From: an uncultured Phaeodactylibacter sp.
GTDB taxonomy: Bacteria > Bacteroidota > Bacteroidia > Chitinophagales > Saprospiraceae
Assembly (NCBI GenBank): GCA_913062745.1
Contig: CAJXXJ010000215.1
Coordinates: 1 to 6,770, forward strand
Reading direction: 5' to 3'
DNA length: 6,770 nt
Each line of letters starts with the position of its first letter. The first letter of the stretch is position 1. The notes beneath the pieces were generated by a model that had not been told where the DNA came from, did no database searches, and saw only the letters and a program-made list of their open reading frames with translations. Positions 1 through 6,565 of the stretch are shown piece after piece. The position numbers were made by a program, and so were the translations under genes.

Positions 1-1613
1 AAGCCCGCACCGATTAGGAAGCCGTACCACTGCCGCGTCTCGTTGCTGTTGAGGAAAAAGAAATCTCCGCTGCCGGTGACAAGATGGTAGGCGGAGATGC
101 CGATCAGCACGGCGGTGACGCCCAGGCCTACCCGGATACCGAGTTTAGAGATGTCTACCAGACCCTTTCGGTAACGGTAATAAGCGTAACCCATGGCGCC
201 GGCCAGCAATACGATCATGAGCAGCAGGAAGTTGCGCTGATTGAACCAGACCTCATTTTTTGGCAGGTAGGAGTGCAGTACGGCCATCGTCATCACCACG
301 GCAAAGACCAGCACGCCATGGATAATCCAGCGCTCGTACTGCCAGGCCCGCAGGCTTTTGTCAGAGAGCTGCCGGTAGGGGTCGCCCAGGGTTTCTGCCA
401 GGCCGCCGCAGCCGCAAACCCAGGAGCAATACCAGCGCTTGCCGTAGAAGTAGGTGATGATGGGAACGGCTAACACAATAAGCGCAATGCCCCAGCCCAG
501 CATGAAAATGCCGAGGGTGCCGCTCGAAATGAGGTTGTTGATATTCCAATCGAAGAAGAAGGTGTAGTTAAGGGGCCAGATATTCTTGAAGTCGTAGTAC
601 GGGTAGTTGAAACGGACCAGCAGCTCCGGGATGAGGAAGGCGAAGGCCGTCTGAAAGAACATGACGGAAGCCGTACGGATGATGTGGTAGCGGCTGTGCA
701 TGTATTTCGCAAACATGCGGACGCCCATCACCAGAATGACCACGGTATATAGGGTGCCGTACATGAACCACTGACTGGCTTCACTGCCGTTCAGGAGCTG
801 GCTGAGCGGGTCGGAGAGGATCATCCAGCTTGTGATGTGCTGCGGTGCCCAGTACAGCAGTACGTAAAAGGAGATCAGGTAAATGCCGGTGAGGACGCCC
901 AGCCATCCGGTGAAATTGGGAGAGGCGGACTTGGCAGGCTGATGCTTTGCGGAGCGCTGATAGTAGAATACCAGTGCAGTAATCAGCAGGGTGAGCACTG
1001 CTGTCAGCCCCGGCCAGAAGTAGTCTTTGTTCATGTAGTAAATACCGTACAGCAGGATGCCCAGCAATGCCGCGCCCAGGAAAAAGCCGCGTATGCCGAG
1101 ATTGAGCCCGCGAGTCATGGAGCGGTGGTAGATGTGGTCGTGCTTGATGCCGGGGATGAGGTTGAATTTGGGCAATATGTAGAGGATGCCGCCCAGTATG
1201 CCCAGCCCGATGGTCAGCCACCAGAACAAGGCGGGGTTGCGGTCAACGGGGCCGGTGCTAGCCTGCTTGGTGGCCGGCAGGATGTAGTTTTTCATCTTCC
1301 AGTCGGGCAGCAGGTACTCGTTGCGGTTGGCGCCTTCCGGCAACTCAGTTTCCGCTTTTTGCTTCAGCGATTGGCCGGCGTCCCGCAGCAGGTCTTTTAG
1401 GGCTGGCACATACGCAAAGCTGGAAGCGTAGGTTTGGCCCAGCTTTCCCTGCGCTTCGGCTACCTTTACCATTTCCTGCAGGTGGTAGTCGTTATCGATC
1501 GCTTTTGCCAGGTTTTCTTCGGACAAAACGTAGCGGTCGAGCCCCAGGGATGCCGTAAAGAGCAGCAGCGCGACAATGAATAAGCCAAGTCCGATTTTTT
1601 GTATAAGGTGCAT
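1..1613 (-). CDS. Polytopic membrane 4Fe-4S (NapH/NosR/CcoG-like) protein, 3' end cut off by window
   Basis: An uninterrupted frame runs from ATG at 1613 to the left edge (537 codons, no stop), so the C-terminus lies outside. The start is firm: an in-frame TAA sits at 1629-1631 with no other start codon between. I count about 11 hydrophobic segments, near residues 5-24, 130-148, 172-192, 198-218, 235-254, 283-301, 315-334, 365-389, 427-446, 461-478 and 492-511. Residues 25-129 form a soluble, probably periplasmic, domain. Arg/Lys-rich loops (149-171, 219-234, 302-314, 479-491) fit the positive-inside rule. Residues 394-404 read WYCSWVCGCGG (C396, C400, C402), placed like the CGWxCP motif of NapH, NosR and CcoG but without its Pro; by topology it faces the cytoplasm. 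In related proteins a ferredoxin-like C-terminal part follows; here that would be off-window (inference). The gene lies 42 bases downstream of the flavoprotein gene, so it is probably co-transcribed and may accept electrons from it. The electron acceptor is unknown. The reading frame is near certain, the family assignment moderately so. Confidence 0.88.
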   Translation of the reverse strand, partial: MHLIQKIGLGLFIVALLLFTASLGLDRYVLSEENLAKAIDNDYHLQEMVKVAEAQGKLGQTYASSFAYVPALKDLLRDAGQSLKQKAETELPEGANRNEYLLPDWKMKNYILPATKQASTGPVDRNPALFWWLTIGLGILGGILYILPKFNLIPGIKHDHIYHRSMTRGLNLGIRGFFLGAALLGILLYGIYYMNKDYFWPGLTAVLTLLITALVFYYQRSAKHQPAKSASPNFTGWLGVLTGIYLISFYVLLYWAPQHITSWMILSDPLSQLLNGSEASQWFMYGTLYTVVILVMGVRMFAKYMHSRYHIIRTASVMFFQTAFAFLIPELLVRFNYPYYDFKNIWPLNYTFFFDWNINNLISSGTLGIFMLGWGIALIVLAVPIITYFYGKRWYCSWVCGCGGLAETLGDPYRQLSDKSLRAWQYERWIIHGVLVFAVVMTMAVLHSYLPKNEVWFNQRNFLLLMIVLLAGAMGYAYYRYRKGLVDISKLGIRVGLGVTAVLIGISAYHLVTGSGDFFFLNSNETRQWYGFLIGAG

Positions 1614-1652
1614 TTGGTGCTTGTTTTTTTATTTTTGATTGACCAGGTGTTT

Positions 1653-1695
1653 CCCTCACCCCCTCTCGCCCTCACCCCCTCTCATTCTCACCCCC
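1653..1695 (-). repeat. G-rich tandem repeat with G-quadruplex potential over an operon junction
   Basis: On the plus strand the 15-base unit CCCTCACCCCCTCTC occurs at 1653-1667 and again at 1669-1683, followed by a partial third copy CTCACCCCC at 1687-1695. Read on the transcribed (minus) sense this gives G-tracts of 5, 3, 5 and 3 bases (1679-1675, 1671-1669, 1663-1659, 1655-1653) with loops of 3, 5 and 3 bases, which fits the canonical G3+N1-7 quadruplex rule. A further G5 tract lies at 1695-1691. The last loop is the TGA stop codon (1658-1656) of the flavoprotein gene. The repeat also encodes that protein's odd Gly/Arg/Glu-rich tail. Folding is inferred from the pattern only. Confidence 0.7.
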
Positions 1696-3026
1696 AATAC
1701 CTGCAGCGCCCGCCGCAGCCCGCGCCGCTTTTTCAGCTTTAGCTGCCTGCCGGTTTGCTGGTTGTAGATCTCCACGACTTCCTGCTCGTATTCTTTATAA
1801 AATTCCGGGTCAAAATTGGCGGCACCGAGGTTTTGCAGGACGTCCTCCACCGGCGCTTGTTCCTTCAGCCATTTATCGCAGAGCTCGTGGCGGTAGCGCA
1901 CGCCCATCAGGTTGAAGCCGACCACATGGCCTTCATTTTTGTCATAAACAATACGGATACTCTTGCGGCCGTCCGCATGCTCCCAGTAGATAGAAGCGTG
2001 TTCCTCCGGCATCCGCCCGCTTACCTGCCCGTAGACCTGATACTCGATGTCCATTAACTTGGCAGAATTGAACCACACGCCCGGATCGTAAGCCACCGGC
2101 TTTCCGCAGACGTTGTAGGCTACGACTTCGCCCATCATCCGCCCGGTGTACCAGACCGCTTCTATAGGGCGCCGGCCCGGCTTCGGAGTTCGGATTTGGG
2201 CACAGTCACCGATGGCGTAGACGTCCGGCAGGTTGGTCTGCAGATGATCGTCTGCGAGTATGCCCTTTTCGGTTTCCAGGGGCGTATCTTTCAAGAAGCT
2301 GATATTGGGGTGTACCCCGGCGGTCAGGCCCACGTAGCCACAGTCAATGCGCTCCCCGTCTTTCGTTTTTACAGCGCAGGCCCGGCCACTGCCGTCGTCG
2401 ACGATTTCCTCCAGTTCGGTAGACAGCCGCAGGTCGATGCCGTGCTCTTTGATGTGGCGGCTGACCATTTCGGATTCTTCTTTGGGCAGGACCATGTTCC
2501 AGTAAGCGTCCTCCCGCACCAGAAAAGTCACCGGAATGTGCCGGGTATGAAACATCTCTGCCATCTCGATGCCGATGAGCCCACCGCCAACGATTACTGC
2601 GCGCTCCAGCCCATCGCTGTGCTGCTCCATATACTCCAGGTCCTGATAGGAATAAAGGCCGCGCACCCCTTTGAGTTCCTGCCCCGGCCATCCAAATTTG
2701 TTAGGGGCGGAACCTACGGCCAGGATGAGTTTATCGTACTGCAGACCCGCACCGCCTTTAAACTGCAGGGTTTTGGCTTCGAAGTCGATATGCTCCACAT
2801 AGTCACGCACCAGTTCGATGCGGTTTTCTTTCCAAAACCAGTCCTCGTAGGGCTTGATGTCCTCCCAGCGCATGTGCCCCATGTAGACGTACATGAGAGC
2901 CGTGCGGGAAAAGAAGTAGTCGGTTTCCGCAGAGATCATGCTGATGCGGCAGGAGGGGTCGAGCTTGCGGAGGAATCGGGCAGCGGTGGAGCCGGCGATG
3001 CCATTGCCGAGGATGGCTACGTGCAT
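1656..3026 (-). CDS. NAD(P)/FAD-dependent oxidoreductase (pyridine nucleotide-disulfide reductase fold)
   Basis: The predicted product is a 456-residue soluble flavoprotein that should move electrons from NAD(P)H via FAD to a partner. A Rossmann FAD motif GNGIAG is at residues 7-12, an ATG-like segment LILAVGSAPN at about 100-109, a second nucleotide-binding motif GGGLIG at 147-152, and the FAD-closing motif DVYAIGDCA at 268-276. This order is typical of rubredoxin reductase/NirB-like/ferredoxin reductase-type proteins. No redox-active CxxC/CxxxxC disulfide is seen near the first motif, so it is not a classical disulfide reductase. No signal peptide is present, so it should be cytoplasmic. 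The start at 3026 places the FAD motif at the very N-terminus, as is usual; an in-frame ATG at 3128 would add 34 residues of no recognisable character. The C-terminus is basic (KLKKRRGLRRA, about 430-440) and ends in a low-complexity tail encoded by a G-rich repeat. It is the first gene of an operon with the membrane Fe-S protein, its likely partner (inference). Confidence 0.92.
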   Translation of the reverse strand: MHVAILGNGIAGSTAARFLRKLDPSCRISMISAETDYFFSRTALMYVYMGHMRWEDIKPYEDWFWKENRIELVRDYVEHIDFEAKTLQFKGGAGLQYDKLILAVGSAPNKFGWPGQELKGVRGLYSYQDLEYMEQHSDGLERAVIVGGGLIGIEMAEMFHTRHIPVTFLVREDAYWNMVLPKEESEMVSRHIKEHGIDLRLSTELEEIVDDGSGRACAVKTKDGERIDCGYVGLTAGVHPNISFLKDTPLETEKGILADDHLQTNLPDVYAIGDCAQIRTPKPGRRPIEAVWYTGRMMGEVVAYNVCGKPVAYDPGVWFNSAKLMDIEYQVYGQVSGRMPEEHASIYWEHADGRKSIRIVYDKNEGHVVGFNLMGVRYRHELCDKWLKEQAPVEDVLQNLGAANFDPEFYKEYEQEVVEIYNQQTGRQLKLKKRRGLRRALQVLGVRMRGGEGERG

Positions 3027-3153
3027 AGGCTGGGTTGATTTTGCTTGATGCACAATATAAGGAATGAGTGGGGCTTGTTGTTGACTAAAGTCAGCGCTCT
3101 TCTGAGGGAGCTGTCTTGGCTGGGACAAACAGCTTAGAAATACAGCGGTGCCT

Positions 3154-3161
3154 CAAATGTA
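3154..3161 (-). promoter_or_regulatory. Possible -7 element (TACATTTG) for the redox operon
   Basis: On the minus strand TACATTTG matches the Bacteroidota -7 consensus TAnnTTTG exactly. The upstream partner is poor: the nearest TTG lies 14 bases away and a TTTG lies 25 bases away, both outside the usual spacing of about 17-23. If used, transcription would begin near 3147, about 120 bases before the chosen ATG at 3026 and about 20 bases before the alternative ATG at 3128. The call rests on one motif only. Confidence 0.3.
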
Positions 3162-3359
3162 AGGGTAGTTCTTCACAATGAATTGCCAAAAGGAATACCT
3201 CTTAGCTGCATCATGAGCCTCCCCTTTTCTTTCTTACTTGTATTTTACCCTTGTTAGTTTGGACAAGTCGGCCTCTTTGTAAGGTTTGGTTGCCATAGAG
3301 GTAAAGACTCTTCTGAGCTGCCATTCTTTACATATCCTCACTCTTGCATTTGATGCACC

Positions 3360-3470
3360 GCCGGAAAAGTAAACAAGTACATCCAAAGGCAATATGCTTT
3401 AGCATAGGATGCGGCGTGTTCAGGCAAGCTGTAAAAGCCAGATTTGTCAGCCAGATTGCATTTTTCCGGC
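3360..3470. repeat. Nested inverted-repeat cluster of unknown nature
   Basis: Perfect 9-base arms GCCGGAAAA (3360-3368) and TTTTCCGGC (3462-3470) face each other across 93 bases, and both have an ATGC-containing flank on the outer side. Inside is a smaller hairpin: CATCC (3380-3384) pairs with GGATG (3407-3411), enclosing TATGC-TTTA-GCATA (3393-3406) with an eight-base bulge (3385-3392) on the left. This could be a structured RNA, a small non-autonomous mobile element or a remnant. No target-site duplication was seen, and no known RNA family is recognised. Confidence 0.45.
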
Positions 3471-3535
3471 AGCATTACTAAAAATCCGGGCACAGCGTCA
3501 AAGCTAGTGGCAGCAGAAAGCACGAAATTCCAATT

Positions 3536-3568
3536 TTTGCCCTACTTTTGTCGTGGAATATAATTTTG
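3536..3568 (+). promoter_or_regulatory. Bacteroidota-type promoter for the Omp28-like gene
   Basis: TTTG at 3536-3539 and TAATTTTG at 3561-3568 are 21 bases apart. This matches the -33 TTTG / -7 TAnnTTTG arrangement known for the primary sigma factor of Bacteroidota. Transcription would start near 3575, giving a leader of about 65 bases before the ATG at 3642. A second exact -7 match, TACTTTTG, lies at 3543-3550 but lacks a well-placed upstream TTG. Confidence 0.5.
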
Positions 3569-3641
3569 GCCGGTCAAGCGATCGCCGACTTTATAAAAGC
3601 GACACATCTTATTCTCAAACCTATTACAATTGCAATAACTT

Positions 3642-5540
3642 ATGAGAGCAATTTTACTCCTTTTTTCCTTTCTTATGTCTCTGTCTGTCCTTTCTGCACA
3701 AGAGGTACTGCTGGAAGTGGATTTTGAAGACGGCCTGCCGGCTGAAATGACTGCTGACCCGGTTTGGTCGGTCGGCAATGCCAGCCAGCTGAGCAGCCAA
3801 TTTTTCCCGATTCCTGCCAATACTAACTTCATCGCAGTGAATGACGATGATGCGGGCCCCAACGTAGACAGCGATGGGCGGGTAGTTTCTCCGGCGATCG
3901 ATCTGTCAATGGTAGAGGGGGCTTCCCTGAGCTTTGAAGCGTTTTTTGTCAATGGCGACTACGACGCGGATGAGGAGGCAAAAGTACTTTTGTCTACCGA
4001 TGGCGGCGCGAACTGGGAAGAGCTGCTCAATATGGACGGTTCGGCCGAGTGGCAGGAGTTTCTGCTGCCCCTCAACGATTACGCTGGCGATACGGTTCAG
4101 ATCGCCTTCGAATACCTCGACGGCGGTGGCTGGAACTATGGTATGGCGGTTGACAATATTGTCCTGTTCGTACCGGCTCGCAACGAAGTAGAGCTGAATA
4201 ACCTGACCATCAACCGTTTTGAAAACCTGGTGGGCGAAGATGCTTCCATCTCCGGAGTGGTGACTAATCTGGGCTTCGAAACCCTCACCAGCCTCGATGT
4301 GACCTGGACCGTAGGCGCGGAGTCTTCCACGGAAACAATCGAAGGATTTGACCTTGGCTACGGGGAGAGCGGCGAGTTCGTCCACCCGGTGCCTTTCGTG
4401 CCCGGTGAAGCAGTTACCTACGATGTAGCGGTATCCATTGCCAACCCGAACGGCGAAATGGACAGCGACAGCACCAACAACGAGGCAGAGGCCCTGCTTT
4501 CCGGCGTAAGCTTCCGCCCGTTCAAGAAAGTAGTCTTTGAAGAAGGCACCGGTACCTGGTGTGGATGGTGCCCGCGCGGCTTTGTAGCTATGGCGGACAT
4601 GAAGGAAAACTACCCGGATAAATTTATCGGCATCGCGGTGCACAACGGCGACCCGATGGTACTGGCCGAGCATGATAATAATATTGGGCTCACCGGTTAT
4701 CCTGGTGCAAATGTAGACCGGGTGCTGAATGGCGTAGGTGTTAGTACCGCCCTGTTTGAGCAGTTCATCGGTATCCTTGACGTAACTCCTCCGATTCAGG
4801 CGGGTGTGAGCGCTGAATTCAATGCAGAAAGCCGGGAAGTAACAGTGAACGCATCTGCTGAGTTTGCTACGCGAATAGAAGGTATTGATTACCGCATGAG
4901 TGTGGTAATTACTGAGGATAGTGTAGTAGGGACTACTTCGGGCTATGCTCAGGTCAACTTCTATAGTTCTCAAACCGCAAATATCCCGCTGGTGGGCGCA
5001 GGCCTGGACTGGCAGGCAGAGCCTGATCCGGTACCGGCTTCGACTATGGTCTACAACGAGACCTCCCGGGCTATCCTGGGCGGCTACGACGGTGTGCCGG
5101 GCATTATTCCTGCAAATGTAGAGGCAGGGGATGTTTTTGAAGAAACGTTCACCTACACCGTGCCGGAAAATTACAGCTGGGAGCACATGCACGCTGTGCT
5201 GCTGATTCTGGACAATGAGACAGGAGCTATCCTGAACGCCGAGACGACTACCTTCGACCTGGCGGTGAACACCAAAGAAGTGTACGCTAACGAACTGGTA
5301 CAAGTCTACCCGAACCCTACACAGGGCGACGTGAATATCGGCATCAGCCTGGACGAGCTCACTGAGGTGCAACTGGAAGTCTACAACGCGGTAGGACAGA
5401 TCGTAGCCACGCGTGATCTGGGCGACCTGATGGGCGAAGTGACGATTCCATTCGACACGAAAGACCTGAGCGCCGGTGTCTACTCCTTCCGCATCAATAT
5501 GGGCGAGCGCCTGGCGGTTAAGCGGGTAGTGGTGGAATAA
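3642..5540 (+). CDS. Secreted Omp28-like thioredoxin-fold protein with T9SS sorting domain
   Basis: This is a 632-residue multidomain exported protein. Residues 1-19 form a signal peptide (MRAILLLFSF..., cleavage after LSA, leaving N-terminal Gln20). Residues about 22-177 resemble a choice-of-anchor-J/MAM-like jelly roll, with an acidic loop DDDAGPNVDSDGR at 68-80 and the closing GMAVDNIVLF at 167-176. Residues about 182-287 look like a CARDB-type beta-sandwich. Residues about 294-541 fit the Omp28-related domain: a thioredoxin-like start with CGWC (C307, C310), a candidate cis-Pro in GYPG (P354), then the ITEDSVVG and GAGLDW segments usual in this family. Residues about 553-632 are a type A T9SS sorting domain (VYPNPT, then VYNAVGQIV and LSAGVYSFRI), so the product is expected to cross the outer membrane and be surface-attached or released. 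The role of the CxxC is unproven: thiol-disulfide exchange or only a structural bond. The gene appears monocistronic, with its own promoter and terminator. Whole-gene avoidance of TTA, CTA and TCA codons leaves a long open frame on the opposite strand. Confidence 0.93.
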   Translation: MRAILLLFSFLMSLSVLSAQEVLLEVDFEDGLPAEMTADPVWSVGNASQLSSQFFPIPANTNFIAVNDDDAGPNVDSDGRVVSPAIDLSMVEGASLSFEAFFVNGDYDADEEAKVLLSTDGGANWEELLNMDGSAEWQEFLLPLNDYAGDTVQIAFEYLDGGGWNYGMAVDNIVLFVPARNEVELNNLTINRFENLVGEDASISGVVTNLGFETLTSLDVTWTVGAESSTETIEGFDLGYGESGEFVHPVPFVPGEAVTYDVAVSIANPNGEMDSDSTNNEAEALLSGVSFRPFKKVVFEEGTGTWCGWCPRGFVAMADMKENYPDKFIGIAVHNGDPMVLAEHDNNIGLTGYPGANVDRVLNGVGVSTALFEQFIGILDVTPPIQAGVSAEFNAESREVTVNASAEFATRIEGIDYRMSVVITEDSVVGTTSGYAQVNFYSSQTANIPLVGAGLDWQAEPDPVPASTMVYNETSRAILGGYDGVPGIIPANVEAGDVFEETFTYTVPENYSWEHMHAVLLILDNETGAILNAETTTFDLAVNTKEVYANELVQVYPNPTQGDVNIGISLDELTEVQLEVYNAVGQIVATRDLGDLMGEVTIPFDTKDLSAGVYSFRINMGERLAVKRVVVE

Positions 5541-5569
5541 TAGTATAATCGGTATCCGATACCACCGTG

Positions 5570-5615
5570 AAAACGGCAGGGATGGTGATTTTGGAACCAT
5601 TTCCTGCCGTTTTTT
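5570..5615 (+). terminator. Intrinsic terminator after the Omp28-like gene
   Basis: An 11-base stem AAAACGGCAGG (5570-5580) pairs with CCTGCCGTTTT (5603-5613) and runs into a T6 tract (5610-5615). The 22-base loop can fold further, ATGGT (5582-5586) with ACCAT (5596-5600), to make a nearly continuous long hairpin. It begins 29 bases after the stop codon. A short palindrome GGTATCCGATACC (5551-5563) lies just before it. Confidence 0.85.
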
Positions 5616-5783
5616 GTATGTTTCTTTGCAAGAAAGGCGCTATTTATGTCAATCCGCGAACGTTAAGCTTTTCCTAACGGTGGTGTACTTGACTTTTATT
5701 GCGTATATTTCGACCTTTATACCAGAAAAGTAGTTTGAGTACTGCTTTTTTCCACTTTTCAGACTTTGGACAATTATTTACCC

Positions 5784-6515
5784 ATGAAGAGAACTTTACT
5801 TTTTACTTTTATCATATTCGCCTTTTTACCTGCAGTATTTGCTCAGGTAAGCCTCACCTTTACGCCGGGATCAATCGACAAAGAAGGGGTTGCAGACCCT
5901 GATGATTTGTTCGTAGAGATGGTTGGGAAGGCAACCCTTACGAACGATGGCACAGAACCAATTACTATCCGTTGGGAGCGGATTATCTCAGATATGCCGG
6001 CGGAGTGGGTTGTTCAGGTTTGTGATCTCAATCAGTGCTATGCAGCAGTGGTGTATTCCAATATCGCTCCTGACCTTGGGCTGGATGCTCCGGTTACTCT
6101 TGAGCCGGGTGGAGAGACAAATCTCGATGTGCATGTGAAGCCGACTGGCGTAGCTGGTACCGGCAAAGTCACTATCGAAGTTGCAGATGTCAATAATCAG
6201 GATGAAGTGCTGATTGCTGCAGACTATAACTTTACCGCCACCACGGTCAGCAGCACCAATGAATTAGACCGGGAAGCCCTTTCCATCTTCCCCAACCCCA
6301 CCACGGACTACATTCAGCTGAAGGGAAAGTCTGCTGCCGACCGCCTTGTGATCTACAATATCATCGGCCGGGAAATGCGCAGCTTTAACGTTGCTCCGGG
6401 GCAGCGCTACTACATCGGCGACCTGCCGAATGGCTTGTACCTCGCAAGCCTCGTCAGCCACCGCAGTGGCGTGCTGACGACGATGCGTGTACAGAAGAGC
6501 GCACTGCGCCCGTAA
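5784..6515 (+). CDS. Small secreted protein with T9SS sorting domain, function unknown
   Basis: This is a 243-residue exported protein. The start at 5784 (MKRTLLFTFIIFAFLPAVFA) gives a textbook signal peptide of 20 residues with cleavage before Gln21; an in-frame ATG 18 bases upstream would only add MDNYLP ahead of it and is less likely. Residues 21-150 form a beta-rich body with alternating hydrophobic strands, somewhat like the immunoglobulin-like modules common in secreted Bacteroidota proteins. It holds the only two cysteines (C80 and C85, VCDLNQC), which could form a small disulfide loop after export. Residues about 167-243 are a T9SS type A sorting domain: IFPNPTTDYIQL, then LVIYNIIGREM and LPNGLYLASL. 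I recognise no catalytic motif in the body. The gene lies 243 bases after the preceding stop and behind a terminator, so it is probably transcribed alone. An imperfect -7-like TATATTTC at 5704-5711 is the best promoter hint, with no well-spaced -33 element. Confidence 0.88.
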   Translation: MKRTLLFTFIIFAFLPAVFAQVSLTFTPGSIDKEGVADPDDLFVEMVGKATLTNDGTEPITIRWERIISDMPAEWVVQVCDLNQCYAAVVYSNIAPDLGLDAPVTLEPGGETNLDVHVKPTGVAGTGKVTIEVADVNNQDEVLIAADYNFTATTVSSTNELDREALSIFPNPTTDYIQLKGKSAADRLVIYNIIGREMRSFNVAPGQRYYIGDLPNGLYLASLVSHRSGVLTTMRVQKSALRP

Positions 6516-6565
6516 AAAAAAATGCTGGTATATACCCAAACCACTTCGCTTCGGGTATAGTTAAG

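Larger units (their letters stand above)
3027..3641. other. Divergent intergenic region, 615 bases, no convincing gene
   Basis: This spacer separates the start of the minus-strand redox operon from the start of the plus-strand Omp28-like gene. It is richer in A/T than the flanking genes. It holds promoter-like elements for both directions and an inverted-repeat cluster at 3360-3470. A 61-codon open frame on the minus strand (3523-3338) overlaps that cluster; it has no recognisable domain and no clear start signal, and I do not call it a gene. The 34-codon in-frame extension of the flavoprotein (3128-3027) also lies here. I saw no tRNA, riboswitch or terminator. Confidence 0.7.

Noticed and set aside
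361..1221. Several shorter minus-strand frames within the left region
   Set aside because: They are in other frames of the membrane protein gene, are rich in His/Arg/Pro/Ser and lack domain features.
837..1400. A 187-codon plus-strand open frame opposite the membrane protein
   Set aside because: The minus-strand frame is open for 537 codons with regular transmembrane segments and positive-inside loops; the opposing product has no plausible structure.
2196..3038. A 280-codon plus-strand open frame opposite the flavoprotein gene
   Set aside because: The minus strand encodes an intact FAD/NAD(P)H oxidoreductase with all expected motifs; the opposing translation shows no family features and is a codon-bias by-product.
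3360..3470. CRISPR array or integron attC site
   Set aside because: There is no regularly spaced direct repeat, and the attC core sequences are absent; the signal is inverted pairing only.
3338..3523. The 61-codon minus-strand frame as a protein-coding gene
   Set aside because: It has no recognisable domain and no promoter or start signal, and it overlaps an inverted-repeat cluster. It is kept only as a finding about possible repeat or RNA structure.
3906..5600. A 564-codon open frame on the minus strand opposite the Omp28-like gene
   Set aside because: It is in codon register with the real gene, so its stops correspond to TTA, CTA and TCA codons, which the real gene avoids. The translation has no domain or signal pattern, and it ends exactly at the first TCA Ser codon at 3906. 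The plus-strand product has a full set of recognisable domains.
5689..5711. TTGACT followed by TATATTTC as a promoter for the small T9SS gene
   Set aside because: The spacing is only 12 bases between TTG and the -7-like element and the latter lacks its final G, so it fits neither the Bacteroidota nor the standard sigma-70 arrangement well.
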